From Myxococcales bacterium (GTDB lineage: Bacteria; Myxococcota_A; Bradymonadia; UBA7976; UBA1532), in contig JACKDL010000023.1 of the NCBI GenBank assembly GCA_020633555.1, positions 32,942-96,941 of the forward strand: a stretch of DNA of 64,000 bases. The letters run 5' to 3'. The notes under the pieces are model-generated. The model searched no databases, was not told the origin of the DNA, and saw only the letters and a list, made by a program, of their open reading frames with translations. Shown here one piece after another: positions 1 through 11,883 of this stretch. The position numbers and the translations under genes were made by a program. Position 1 is the stretch's first letter. Each line of letters starts with the position of its first letter.

Positions 1-1350
1 CATGGCCTGCACGTCGTCCAGGTTGCCGTTGGCGTAGTTGAACACCGGGAAGTACAGCAGCTCCCGGCCCTCATCCATGAGCATGGCGTCCAGCAGCACC
101 TCGAGCACCGGCTTCTTCTCGGCGTAGGCCTGGGCCAGCAGGCTCTGCTTCAGCGAGGGCTCGTAGTTGAACTCGGGCGTGAAGCGGAACAGCCGCGCGG
201 CCACGAAGTCGATGTTGGCCAGGAAGTCATCGACCATGGGCGGCAGGTTGCTGCCGTCGCCGGTCATCCGATCGGGCTTCTCGCTCAGCAGCCGCGCGCG
301 CACCTCGGGCTTGCTCAGCTCGGCCACCTGCTCGGCCAGCGGCCGCTTGGCGATGGCCTTGTAGGTGGGGTGCCCGATGAAGGGGTGGAAGGTGGCCTGC
401 AGCCCCAGCAGCACGCCGATGCCCCGCGCGCCCACCTGCAGCCGGATGGGGAAGCCCTCGGCGGTGGCCTGCTCGGCCCGGCGCATGATCTTGCGCCACT
501 GCTGGGTGTCGCGGTTGCGCTGGATGAGCGACACCGACATGCGCTTGCCCTTGCCGGCCCGCGCCATGGCCTCGAGCACGTCGAACTCCCGCTCGAACTC
601 GCCCTTGCCGTCGTTGATGTCGAAGTCGCTGACCGCCTGCAGGGTGCCGTAGGGCAGCCCGTCCAGCGCCTCAGCGATGCCGGCCAGCTCGCGGGCGTCC
701 GCCTCGCTGGCGGGCGTGGCGCTGCCGTCCACGCTGCGGTGGTTGTCGCTGCGGCCCGTGCTGAAGCCCACGGCGCCGGCCTCCAGGGCCTCGCGCACCA
801 GCGCGCGCATGGCGGCGATGTCCGCGTCGGTGGCGGGCTCGTCGGCCAGGGCCCGGTCGCCCATGACGTAGACGCGCACGGCGTCGTGGGGCACGTGCAG
901 GGCGTAGTCGATGGCCCGCGGCGTCTTCTCCAGGGCGTCCATGTACTCGGGGAAGCTCTCCCAGCCCCACTTGATGCCCTCGCTCAGGGCGGTGCCCGGG
1001 ATGTCCTCGACCCCCTCCATGAGCTCGATGAGCCGCTGCCGGTCGCTCTTGCGGCACGGCGCGAAGCCCACCCCGCAGCTCCCCAGCACCGCCGTGGTGA
1101 CCCCGTGGTAGCAGCTCGGCGCGAGCTGGTCGTCCCACGAGATCTGCCCGTCGTAGTGGGTGTGGATGTCCACGAAGCCCGGGGTGACGAGGTGGCCCGT
1201 GGCGTCCACGGTGCGGGCGGCGTCGCCCGCCAGGTCCGGCCCGATGGCCGCGATCCGGCCGTCCTTGATGCCGATGTCGGCCACGAACGGCTCGCCCCCG
1301 TCGCCGTCCACGATGGTCCCGCCCACGATCTTGGTGTCGAACTGCGCCAT
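1..1350 (-). CDS. N-acyl-D-amino-acid deacylase family amidohydrolase (3' end off window)
   Basis: The reading frame is open for 450 codons from an ATG at 1350 to the left edge, so the C-terminus is missing. The product begins with the small beta-sandwich typical of amidohydrolases, followed near residues 62-70 by the metal-binding strand GFVDIHTHYDGQ (His-x-His). Further on come SCGVGFAPC and a long helical insertion, the pattern of the D-aminoacylase/DAEP branch of the amidohydrolase superfamily. These zinc enzymes remove the acyl group from N-acyl-D-amino acids. A GAGGGGG ribosome site lies just upstream of the ATG. The gene is divergent from the phosphatase at 1483. The family is well supported, but the exact substrate cannot be read from the sequence. 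Confidence 0.85.
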   Translation of the reverse strand, partial: MAQFDTKIVGGTIVDGDGGEPFVADIGIKDGRIAAIGPDLAGDAARTVDATGHLVTPGFVDIHTHYDGQISWDDQLAPSCYHGVTTAVLGSCGVGFAPCRKSDRQRLIELMEGVEDIPGTALSEGIKWGWESFPEYMDALEKTPRAIDYALHVPHDAVRVYVMGDRALADEPATDADIAAMRALVREALEAGAVGFSTGRSDNHRSVDGSATPASEADARELAGIAEALDGLPYGTLQAVSDFDINDGKGEFEREFDVLEAMARAGKGKRMSVSLIQRNRDTQQWRKIMRRAEQATAEGFPIRLQVGARGIGVLLGLQATFHPFIGHPTYKAIAKRPLAEQVAELSKPEVRARLLSEKPDRMTGDGSNLPPMVDDFLANIDFVAARLFRFTPEFNYEPSLKQSLLAQAYAEKKPVLEVLLDAMLMDEGRELLYFPVFNYANGNLDDVQAM

Positions 1351-1482
1351 GTCGGCCGCGCCCCCTCGGTGCTGCAGGTTGTCGGTGTGCCCCGGCAAGA
1401 TGGCAGGTGGGGCGCGCGCCGTCCAACGTCAGGGGGCACCGGCGCGCTTGACGGGCCCCGCGCCACCCCACAGCCTGCGCCC

Positions 1483-2289
1483 ATGACCCCACCCGCCTAC
1501 ACCGAAGAGCTGTCCGTCGCCCTGCGCCTGGCCGAAGAGGCGGCCGCGATCATCCGCGCCGTCTACGCCACCGGCGACTTCACCGTGGACCGCAAGGCCG
1601 ACGGCTCGCCGGTGACCGTGGCCGATCAGCGGGCCGACGCCCACATCGTGGCGGGCCTGCGCGCCGCCTTCCCCGCCGACGCCGTGCTCAGCGAGGAGGC
1701 GCCCTTCGCCGACGCCCCCGACGCCCACCGCCTGTGGATGGTGGATCCCCTGGACGGCACCCGGGACTTCGCCGGCCGCACCGGCGACTTCGCGGTGATG
1801 ATCGGCCTGTGCGTGGCCCACCGGCCCGTACTGGGCGTGGTGGCCGCCCCCGCGCTGCGCCGGACGTGGGCGGGCGTGGTGGGCCACGGCGCCTTCGAGC
1901 GCGGCCCCGATGGGGGCGACCGGCCCCTGAGGCTGGCCGTGCCGGGGCCGGTGCCGCGGGTGCTGGCCAGCCGCAACCACCCGCCCCCCGATCTGGTGAC
2001 CGTGCTGGATCAGCTCGGCGCCTACCGCCTGGCGCAGCGGGGCAGCGTGGGCCTGAAGATCGGCCTCATCGGCGCGGGCGAGGCCGACGTCTACTACCAC
2101 CCGGCGCCGGGCACGAGCCTGTGGGACTGCTGCGCGCCGCAGGCGATCATGGTGGCTGCCGGCGGCCGCTTCGCCCGGGCCGACGGCACGCCGGTGGCCT
2201 ATGGCCAGCCCACGGTCACCGACAACCCGCAGGGGCTGCTGGCGGGTCACCCGGCCCTGTTCGAGCGATTCTTGAGGCTGCGGGGCTGA
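1483..2289 (+). CDS. Inositol-monophosphatase family phosphatase, CysQ-like
   Basis: The product has 268 residues and all signature residues of the Mg-dependent, Li-sensitive IMPase superfamily: Glu71-Glu72 in LSEEAP, the DPLDGT motif at residues 88-93, and Trp214-Asp215 in SLWDCCAP with the small-residue helix after it. Length and layout fit CysQ (3'(2'),5'-bisphosphate nucleotidase, which recycles PAP from sulfate assimilation) or a histidinol-/inositol-phosphatase. The motifs alone do not separate these. The ATG at 1483 was chosen because homology begins there. The same frame is open far upstream, but only as antisense to the neighbouring amidohydrolase. Its stop is 14 bp from the convergent anti-sigma gene. 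Confidence 0.85.
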   Translation: MTPPAYTEELSVALRLAEEAAAIIRAVYATGDFTVDRKADGSPVTVADQRADAHIVAGLRAAFPADAVLSEEAPFADAPDAHRLWMVDPLDGTRDFAGRTGDFAVMIGLCVAHRPVLGVVAAPALRRTWAGVVGHGAFERGPDGGDRPLRLAVPGPVPRVLASRNHPPPDLVTVLDQLGAYRLAQRGSVGLKIGLIGAGEADVYYHPAPGTSLWDCCAPQAIMVAAGGRFARADGTPVAYGQPTVTDNPQGLLAGHPALFERFLRLRG

Positions 2290-2303
2290 AGAGGCGACGG
2301 CGC

Positions 2304-2735
2304 TCAGGGCGCCTTCGGGGCGGGGCGCTGCTCGGCGGGCACCTCCACCAGCGGGCCCGGGCCCGCCTGGGCGCGGCGCTCGGCCTCCAGGAACATCCAG
2401 CAGGCCGCCATGACCACCACGGCGATGACGCTGAACACCTCGACGCTCAGCTTGGCGCCCATGGGGCTCTGGGCGGGGTGGAAGAAGCGCCCGCCGGAGC
2501 GGCGCCGCAGCCGGCGCTGCACCTTGCGCACGAAGTCCCGCGGCGGCGCCTTGGGGGCCAACGCACCCAGCAGATCGTGCGCCTCGCGGGCGGCCGCCAG
2601 CTCGTCGGCGGCCTCGGCGTCCTCGGCCAGCAGCGCCTCGAGCTCGCGGGCGTCGGCGTCGCTCAGGGCGCCGTCGAGCAGCTCGGTGAGGCGGGCCGCG
2701 CGGGCGTCGGCCGCCGTGGGCGTGGGGGTCATCAT
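2304..2735 (-). CDS. Putative membrane anti-sigma factor
   Basis: This 143-residue protein has an acidic helical N-terminal part (about residues 10-60), a basic stretch RRLRRR near residues 77-82, one transmembrane helix (about 95-115, FSVIAVVVMAACWMF) and a short Pro-rich tail. That is the layout of a single-pass anti-sigma factor, although the usual HxxxCxxC zinc motif is absent. The ATG at 2735 overlaps the TGA of the upstream ECF sigma gene by 4 nt (ATGA), so the two are translationally coupled. A second in-frame ATG lies at 2732. The anti-sigma role is inferred from position, topology and acidic N-terminus. Confidence 0.6.
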   Translation of the reverse strand: MMTPTPTAADARAARLTELLDGALSDADARELEALLAEDAEAADELAAAREAHDLLGALAPKAPPRDFVRKVQRRLRRRSGGRFFHPAQSPMGAKLSVEVFSVIAVVVMAACWMFLEAERRAQAGPGPLVEVPAEQRPAPKAP

Positions 2736-3319
2736 TCGCTCAGCTCGCCTCCCAGGGCCTCGTAGGCCCGGCGCAGGGCGTTGCGGGCCCGGTGCAGCCG
2801 CGACTTCACCGTCCCCTCCGCCAGGCCGGTGATGTGCACCATCTCGGCATAGCTCAAGCTCTGCACGTCACGCAAAACCAACAGCTCACGGAACTCGGGG
2901 TCCAAGGCGTCCAGGGCGGCCTGGATGCGGCGCTCGGCCTGCCGCCCCTCGAGCACCCGGTCGGGCCGGGGCAGCGCGTCGCCCACCGTGGGCGGCCGCT
3001 CGCCCCAGGCCTGCTCGGGCACGTCCGCCACGTCCTGGGTGCGCCCCCGGCCCCGCCGCCCCAGGTACTTCAGGCGGTTCTTACAGAGGTTGATGGCGAT
3101 GCGGTACAGCCAGGTGCCGATCTGCGAGTCGCCCCGGAAGCGGTCGATGGCCTTGAACGCCTTCACGAAGGTGTCCTGGGCCACGTCCTCGGCCTCGGCG
3201 GCGTTGCCCAGCATGCGGAAGCACAGGTTGTAGATCTGCCCCTGGTGCTGGACCACCAGGGCGGTGAACGCCCGCTCGTCCCGGCGCTTCAGCCGGCGGA
3301 TGAGCTGCTTCTCGTCCAA
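2732..3319 (-). CDS. ECF-type RNA polymerase sigma factor (RpoE-like)
   Basis: About 195 residues carry sigma region 2 (DTFVKAFKAIDRFRG and GTWLYRIAINLCKNRL) and region 4 (LRDVQSLSYAEMVHITGL followed by GTVKSRLHRARNALRRA), the two parts of an RpoE-type extracytoplasmic-function sigma factor. There is no ATG at the right place, and the TTG at 3319 gives a normal N-terminus (M-DEKQLIRRLKRRDERAF). Translation from farther upstream would add an unrelated Cys/Arg-rich extension. The stop overlaps the start of the putative anti-sigma gene, so the pair is an operon. It is divergent from the lytic transglycosylase gene at 3500, a conceivable target. Confidence 0.85.
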   Translation of the reverse strand: MDEKQLIRRLKRRDERAFTALVVQHQGQIYNLCFRMLGNAAEAEDVAQDTFVKAFKAIDRFRGDSQIGTWLYRIAINLCKNRLKYLGRRGRGRTQDVADVPEQAWGERPPTVGDALPRPDRVLEGRQAERRIQAALDALDPEFRELLVLRDVQSLSYAEMVHITGLAEGTVKSRLHRARNALRRAYEALGGELSE

Positions 3320-3470
3320 GGCGTTCCGTCCACCCCGCTGCCATGTGCACCGGCTTCGACAGGCCGGCGCCGCCCACGTTCCCCCGGGGCTGCAGAAATC
3401 GCAAGGCTGTGAATCCCGTGGCCCCAGGCTGCGGTTGTGCCTTCCACACCCGCCCGGGGTTGGGTAGGGT

Positions 3471-3484
3471 GTTCGGGCACATTG
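3471..3484 (+). promoter_or_regulatory. 14-mer leader motif shared with mepA
   Basis: The sequence GTTCGGGCACATTG lies 15 nt before the slt start and occurs identically at 17124-17137 in the leader of the MepA endopeptidase gene. A TAGGGT hexamer directly before it could serve as a -10 element. The role is unknown. It could be a shared promoter or operator for murein hydrolases, or chance. Confidence 0.3.
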
Positions 3485-3499
3485 TCCTACACGGAGATC

Positions 3500-5758
3500 A
3501 TGCGCGCCCTCGCCCCCCTTTCCTGGATGCTCTGCCTGCTCATCGCGGCCGCCGCCGGCGCTGCGCCCCTGACCGAGGCCGACTTCAGCCCCATCCCGGT
3601 GGGGAGTGATCCGGCCGCCCTGCGCCGGCACGTGGCCCTGAACCAGTGGAAGGAGGCCCTGGCCACCGTCAACGGCGTGAGCCCCGAGGCCCACTTCGTG
3701 CGCGGCTGGCTGGCGGCGCAGCTCAACGACCACGCCCGGGTGGTCAGCGAGCTGCGCGAGGTGCCGGCCCAGCTCCCCCTGCTGGCCGACCGGGCGCGGG
3801 TGCTGGCCGCCGAGGCCCTGATGGGCCTGGGCCGCGACGCCGACGCCGCGGTCATGGCCGAGCCGGTGGCCAAGGATCCCGGGCCCGTGGGCCGCTACGC
3901 CCGCCGCATGGTGGCCCGGGGCCTGCGCGAGGCCGGCAAGCTGGACGAGGCCCGCACCGTCTACCAGCTCAGCGCCGCCACCGGCCTGCCCGACGAGGTG
4001 CCCATCGCGCTGCTGGGGCTGGCCCGCCTGGAGGCCGACACCGGCTCACCCGACAAGGCGCTGGCGCTCGTGAAGCGCATCGACCTGGAGTACCCCGCCC
4101 ACTGGGCCGGCCCCAAGGCCCGCGAGATGGCCGACGAGCTCATCGGCAAGGCCCCTGCGCTGAAGCGCGAGTGGGAGGCCCGCAGCCTGGACGACCACCT
4201 CAACCGGGGCGAGCGGCTGGCGGACTCGGGCTGGTACAGCACCATCATCAGCGACCTGGGCCCCCTGAGCGGTCAGCCCATGAGCGCCGGCCAGAAGTGC
4301 GTGCACCGCTACACCCTGGGCTACGCCCAGCGCCGCCGCCGCCAGTTCAGCGACGCCCTCACCAGCCTGGACGAGGCGGTGAAGGCCTGCGAGCAGGTCA
4401 ACCACGAGAAGGCCCCCTGGGCCCGGCACGTGGCCGGCAAGATCCACGAGCGCCTGTCGAAGGAAGACAGCGCCGCCGCCCACTACCGCGCCCAGATCGA
4501 CCGCCACGCCGCGCACCGGCTGGCCGACGACGCGGGCTTCTTCCTGGTGCGCCACCTCATCGAAGACAAGAAGGACCTGAAGGGCGCCGAGCGCACGGTC
4601 ACCGACCTGGCCAGGCGCTTCCCCGAGGGCGACATGACCCCCGAGGCCGTCTTCTGGGTCTTCGTCGAGGCCTTCAAGCGCAAGGACTACAAGCGGGCCG
4701 AGCGCATCCTGGCGCTGAACAAGAAGCTCAACCCGCCCGAGGGCTTCCGCCACCGCGACGCGGGCCGCGTCACCTACTGGCAGGCCCGCCTGGACGACGA
4801 GCGCAAGCGCGCCAAAGCCGCGCTGGCCGGCTACCGCATGGTGCTGCGCGAGGCCCCGCTGAGCTGGTACGCCGTGCTCGCCTACTCCCGGCTGGTGGAG
4901 CGCGATCGCAAGGCCGCCCGGGCCTATGCCGCCGACGTGCTGCGCACGCTGAAGGGGCGCCGCGGCCACGAGGCCGCCGCCGCAGTATGGATCCTCGAGC
5001 CCCCCACGGGCGCCAAGGCCCAGGCCTTCGAGCAGGCCCGCCTGCTCGCCCGCCTGGGCCTGCCGGACCCGGCCTGGGACGCCCTGAAGGCCGCCGACGT
5101 CACCGACACCGATCAGGGCAAGTGGCTGGCGGCCGTGCTGCTGGACCGGGCCGGTGCCCACAACCTCAGCCACGACCTCATGCGCCGGCAGCTCTGGCCC
5201 TTCCGCTGGCTGGCCCCCAGGGGCGATGGCGCCCAGCAGTGGCACGTGGCCTTCCCGCGCCCCTACGAGAGCCTGGTGCAGGCGGCCAGCAAGGCCACGG
5301 GCGTGCACGAGCACTTCATCTGGGGCGTGATGCGCGAGGAGAGCGGCTTCAACCCCGGCATCGAATCCCACGCCGCCGCCGTGGGCCTGCTGCAGCTCAT
5401 CCTGCCCACGGCGAAGTCCATGCGGGAGAAGGGCGAGAAGCCCGTCACCAAGGCCCGGCTGCAGATGCCCGAGGTGAACATCCCCCTGGGCGCCCGCTAC
5501 CTGGCCCACGTGCAGAAGTACACCCGCGCCCAGTGGGCCCTGGTGCCCGCCGGCTACAACGCCGGCGCCGGCGCCCTGTCGAAGTGGCTCAAGCGCGACG
5601 GCCACCTGCCGCTGGATCTGTTCGTGGAGCTCATCCCCTACGAGGAGGCGCGCTGGTACACCAAGCGGGTGGTCTCGAGCTGGGCGGTGTACCGGGCGGT
5701 CTACGGCGAGGGCTTCCGCAACCCCATCCCGTACGTCAGCCAGAAGACGCGGCCCTGA
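3500..5758 (+). CDS. slt: Soluble lytic murein transglycosylase (Slt70-like)
   Basis: The product has 752 residues: a signal peptide (MRALAPLSWMLCLLIAAAAG), a long alpha-helical superhelix of TPR-like repeats (about 40-580), and a C-terminal SLT catalytic domain (about 590-740). The catalytic glutamate is expected at residue 614 in MREESGFNP. AVGLLQLILPTAK and the PAGYNAGAGALSKW motif follow, both standard for family 1 lytic transglycosylases, which cleave peptidoglycan to 1,6-anhydro-muropeptides in the periplasm. The ATG at 3500 has GGAG 5 nt upstream and gives a clean signal peptide. An upstream in-frame ATG at 3437 would spoil it. Length matches the Slt70 type. Confidence 0.92.
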   Translation: MRALAPLSWMLCLLIAAAAGAAPLTEADFSPIPVGSDPAALRRHVALNQWKEALATVNGVSPEAHFVRGWLAAQLNDHARVVSELREVPAQLPLLADRARVLAAEALMGLGRDADAAVMAEPVAKDPGPVGRYARRMVARGLREAGKLDEARTVYQLSAATGLPDEVPIALLGLARLEADTGSPDKALALVKRIDLEYPAHWAGPKAREMADELIGKAPALKREWEARSLDDHLNRGERLADSGWYSTIISDLGPLSGQPMSAGQKCVHRYTLGYAQRRRRQFSDALTSLDEAVKACEQVNHEKAPWARHVAGKIHERLSKEDSAAAHYRAQIDRHAAHRLADDAGFFLVRHLIEDKKDLKGAERTVTDLARRFPEGDMTPEAVFWVFVEAFKRKDYKRAERILALNKKLNPPEGFRHRDAGRVTYWQARLDDERKRAKAALAGYRMVLREAPLSWYAVLAYSRLVERDRKAARAYAADVLRTLKGRRGHEAAAAVWILEPPTGAKAQAFEQARLLARLGLPDPAWDALKAADVTDTDQGKWLAAVLLDRAGAHNLSHDLMRRQLWPFRWLAPRGDGAQQWHVAFPRPYESLVQAASKATGVHEHFIWGVMREESGFNPGIESHAAAVGLLQLILPTAKSMREKGEKPVTKARLQMPEVNIPLGARYLAHVQKYTRAQWALVPAGYNAGAGALSKWLKRDGHLPLDLFVELIPYEEARWYTKRVVSSWAVYRAVYGEGFRNPIPYVSQKTRP

Positions 5759-5887
5759 GGGGCTTCGGCCCCGAGCGCGCCTGACGCCAGGGCCAGGCGC
5801 CGCAGCGCCGCGGACCGGTCACCGGGTGGGTGGGCAGGCGCGAGCGCGGCCCCCGCGTGGCGGCGGCGACCGCGCTGGACTGGGGCC

Positions 5888-8584
<2,697 letters not shown>

Positions 8585-8616
8585 GGGGCCTCCCATCGGC
8601 GGACCGAAAGTCCAGT

Positions 8617-8653
8617 GTTTCGCGCGCGCACCCTACTCTCGCGCGCGTGAAAC
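8617..8653. promoter_or_regulatory. Imperfect inverted repeat between acnA and popT
   Basis: GTTTCGCGCGCGC (8617-8629) is mirrored by CGCGCGTGAAAC ending at 8653, pairing at 12 of 13 positions around a roughly 10-nt spacer. It sits in the only space available for the two divergent promoters, so an operator is possible. It is GC-alternating and could also arise by chance in this base composition. Confidence 0.3.
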
Positions 8654-8736
8654 GGCAACGCGCCCGGCGCTGGCGCTGGCGCGCCGCAGGTGGTAATGCC
8701 CCGGCGCTTCTCCCTGACCCACTTGTGGAGCCTCCC

Positions 8737-9720
8737 ATGGCCGAGACCCCCGCGACCCTGAAGGACGCCGTCATGGCCAGCCCCGGCCCGCGCACCCCCA
8801 AGGAGGCCGGGCTGCTGGCCGCCAAGGGCTTCGCCATGGGCACCGCCGACATCATCCCCGGCGTGTCGGGGGGCACCATCGCCTTCATCACGGGCATCTA
8901 CGGGCAGCTCCTGGCGGCCATCAACAGCGTCAACGGCGCCGCCCTGAAGGCGCTGCTGAAGTTCGACCTGAAGGGCCTGTTCGCCCAGGTGCACGTGCGC
9001 TTCCTGGTGGTGCTGCTGTTCGGCATCGGCACCGCGGTGATCAGCACCGCCCGGCTCATGCACTACCTGATGGACGAGCACCCGGTGCCCACCTGGGCGC
9101 TGTTCTTCGGGCTCATCCTGGCCTCGGCGCTGGTGGTGGGCCGCGAGGTCGAGGGCGCCACGAAGCCCGCGAACGTGGCCGGCGTGGTGCTGGGCGCCGT
9201 GGGCGCGTACGTCTTCGTGGGGCTCATCCCCGTGGAGACCCCCACGGCGCCCTGGTTCCTGTTCCTGTCGGGCATGATCGCCATCTGCGCGATGATCCTG
9301 CCGGGCCTCTCGGGTTCATTTTTGCTTTTGATCCTGGGCAAGTACGCCTACGTCACCGGGGCCATCAAGGACCCCTTCGCCGCCGGCAGCCTGCTGATCA
9401 TCGTCACCTTCGGGGCGGGCGCGGTGGTGGGCCTGCTGGGCTTCAGCCGCATCCTGGGCTGGCTGCTCGAGCACTTCCGCCCGCTGACCATGGCCGTGCT
9501 CACGGGCTTCATGATCGGCGCGCTGCGCAAGGTGTGGCCCTACAAAGAGGTGCTGGAGACCACGGTCATCCGCGGCAAGGTGAAGGTGCTGCGCGACGCC
9601 AACGTGCTGCCCGACACCTTCGACAGCCAGGCCATGCTGGCCCTGGGCCTGATGGTGGCCGGCTTCCTGGTGGTGCTCGCCCTGGAGCGCATCGCGGGCG
9701 GCTCGAAGGCCGAGGCGTAG
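8737..9720 (+). CDS. popT: DUF368 family polyprenyl-phosphate transporter PopT
   Basis: This 327-residue multipass membrane protein begins its core with GTADIIPGVSGGTIAFITG (about residues 38-56), the hallmark of DUF368. A second copy-like loop, MILPGLSGSFLLL, lies near residues 185-200, which fits the inverted-repeat architecture of the family. DUF368 proteins are known to recycle undecaprenyl phosphate across the membrane for wall and surface-polymer synthesis. The ATG at 8737 has TGGAG 6 nt upstream. A GTG about 90 bp upstream would add an Arg/Trp-rich, unlikely leader. The gene ends directly against the convergent gene at 9721. Confidence 0.9.
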   Translation: MAETPATLKDAVMASPGPRTPKEAGLLAAKGFAMGTADIIPGVSGGTIAFITGIYGQLLAAINSVNGAALKALLKFDLKGLFAQVHVRFLVVLLFGIGTAVISTARLMHYLMDEHPVPTWALFFGLILASALVVGREVEGATKPANVAGVVLGAVGAYVFVGLIPVETPTAPWFLFLSGMIAICAMILPGLSGSFLLLILGKYAYVTGAIKDPFAAGSLLIIVTFGAGAVVGLLGFSRILGWLLEHFRPLTMAVLTGFMIGALRKVWPYKEVLETTVIRGKVKVLRDANVLPDTFDSQAMLALGLMVAGFLVVLALERIAGGSKAEA

Positions 9721-10560
9721 TCAGTCCCACAGCCACTGCGCGGCCACCGCGCCGCCGGCCACCGCTCGCTGGGTGAACCCGCCGCCCACCTCCAGGCCGC
9801 GGGCGCCCGCGTAGCCCTCCAGCAGGGTCGACAGCCGGCCACCCAGCGGCCACTCCAACACCACGGTGCCGGCCCACAGGCCGCTGACGGCAGTGGCGGT
9901 GATCTCACTGGTTGCGGCCTGCCCGCCCGCGGCCACGATGGGGCGGGTGATCACCTGCTCCTCGAGCGCTGCGCCCAGGCGGGCCCCCAGGGCCAGCACC
10001 ACCGGGCCCACCCACAGGTCGTAGCGGGGGGTCAGCGCCAGGCCGTAGCGGCGCAGGTCGTAGGTCAGGGCGGCCGAGGTCACGTCGGTGGCCAGGCCCA
10101 CGCCCACCTCGGCGCCCAGCGACCAGCGGTCGCGGGCGACTCGGTAGCCCAACCCCAGCGTGGGCAGCGCCGCCAGGCCGTCCAGATGGCCGGACTCCAC
10201 GCCCAGCCGGGCGGTGGGACCGTGCACCCACGGCGCGGGCGGCGTCTCCACCCGGCCCGGGGTGAATGGCACCACGGCGTCGCCCCGGAAGGGCGCCCGG
10301 AACAGGCGCTGGAACACTTGGGCGGTGCCCTTGGCGAGCACGGGCTCCGGGGTGGCGCTGTCCCAGGTGTGACGGCCCTGCGCGTCTGCGGTCAGCGGGT
10401 ATTCGCGCAGCTCGGTGGCGTGGGCCTGGCGGGTCAGCCGGCTCAAAGCCCAGCGCCGGTCACCGCCGGGCAAAGCCAGGCGCAGGGGCCGGCCGGCGGC
10501 CTTGTGGGTCTCGATGGCGCGTAGGCCGCGGTCGTCGGTCACGCGTAGCTGACCGGACAT
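9721..10560 (-). pseudogene. C-terminal fragment of a caspase-like (C14) surface protein, N-terminus missing
   Basis: This 279-residue reading frame starts abruptly at an ATG with no ribosome site and no signal peptide. Its first 80 residues (LRVTDDRGLRAIETHKAAG, then RPLRLALPGG and PVLAKG) resemble the beta-rich segment that follows the peptidase domain in myxobacterial caspase-family proteins. The remainder alternates hydrophobic and polar residues in about eight strands and ends in a Trp-rich strand, like an outer-membrane beta barrel. No catalytic His/Cys domain is present. The 5' end coincides exactly with the truncated 5' end of the Cys-rich gene on the other strand. I recognise the family only tentatively. 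That the gene is incomplete is better supported. Confidence 0.5.
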
Positions 10561-11765
10561 GTGGCGGCCGCTGCGGGCTCTGTGCCCGCGGTGATGTGTG
10601 CGAGGGCGGGCAGTGCCGGGGGTGTGTGCCGCAGTGCGCGGGCCGTGAATGCGGCCCCGACGAGTGCGGCGGCACGTGCGGCGGCTGCGGCCTGCGCGAG
10701 GAATGTCGGCGCGATGGCCAGTGCTACGGCCTCTGCGCCGCGGCCTGCGACGGCCAGGAATGCGGGGACGATGGCTGCCGGGGATCCTGCGGGGCCTGTG
10801 ACGGCGGGTTGGTGTGCCGGGCCGGCCGCTGCGTGGCCGACTGTGACCCCCAGTGCGATGGGCGAACCTGCGGGGCCGACGGCTGTGGCGGCATCTGCGG
10901 CGCGTGCGTCCGGGGCGAGCGCTGCGAGGGCGGCCAGTGCGTCGGCGACTGCCAGCCCCAATGCCTCCGGCGAGACGGCACGCGCGCCTGCAACGTCGAT
11001 GACGGCTGTGGGGGCCGCTGCGGGTGCGACGCCCGTGAGACTTGCGTCGGTCGCGTGGAGCCGACCTGTCAGGACTGCTGTGCCGGGGTGGACCGGTGCG
11101 GCCCCAGCCCGGCTTGCCCCAACGTCGTGTGCCAGGGGCCCTGTCCGCGGGGCCAACGGTGCAGTGAGGCCGAGCGCGGGTGCGCGGGCGACTGCGTGCC
11201 CCGCTGCGATGGCCGAGTCTGCGGCGACGACGGGTGCGGGGGGGTGTGCGGGAACTGCCGCGACAACGCCCACTGCCAGGACGGCCTGTGCGCCTGCGAC
11301 GTCGGCTTCGTGCCCAACCGCAGCGGCGACTGCGTGCGGGTGGGCGGGCCCTGCGTCGACGTGCTCGAGGTGGGGCACTGCGTGGGCGACTACTGGGTGT
11401 TCTGCGCCGGCCAGCTCGGCGTGCAGTACATGGGGTGCCAGGCCAACGGCTTCCCGGGCTGCGTGGGCGACCAGCAAGACGCGGGCGCCTGCGCCTGCGG
11501 CCCGGTGGATCGCAACGGGCTGTGCTCCAACAACCGCCAGTTCCACTTCCGCTGCAACGAGATCCTGGGGGTCATGACCCAGGACCACTGCCCATCGGTG
11601 ACCCGCTCCGCCAACGGCTTCTGCTCGACCCTGGTGACCGCCTTCGGGAGCCAGACCACGTGCTTCTGCGACCGGTGCCAGACCGTGGATCCGTTGTCGG
11701 GCCGCTGCGAGCAGGCCTGCCTCAACTGCCAGCTTCTCGACGGGAACGTCCACGCCTGCCCCTGA
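10558..11765 (+). pseudogene. Cys-rich repeat protein, 5' truncated
   Basis: From about 10,558 the frame encodes a secreted-type protein of Cys-rich units (C-x-GRTCG-DGCGG-CG-C style), about seven copies such as CDGRTCGADGCGGICGAC and CDGRVCGDDGCGGVCGNC. A C-terminal Cys domain of about 150 residues (GHCVGDYWVFCAGQLG onward) follows. The first unit is cut in the middle (TCGGRCGLC), and there is no signal peptide. Upstream codons in the same frame are only antisense of the neighbouring beta-barrel gene. Such repeats are common in myxobacterial surface lipoproteins. The gene therefore lacks its promoter, start and N-terminus as assembled. The stop at 11765 is intact. Confidence 0.65.
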
Positions 11766-11883
11766 CGCTTTCTGCACATTTCCTTTTGGGCCGCTCGGGA
11801 ACCTGCCCCGAGGGGTGGTGACCCGCGCCCCGACCCCCAACCGACCTGTGCACCTGAAGCCCGTGACCCCGTTGGAGGCCCCC

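Noticed and set aside
10564..10571. GCGGCCGC (NotI) sites close to both suspected joints (also 62,710-62,717), hinting at a cloning join
   Set aside because: The octamer is expected often at this GC content and also occurs away from the joints (about 2,163). At 62,710 it lies within conserved TetR coding sequence.
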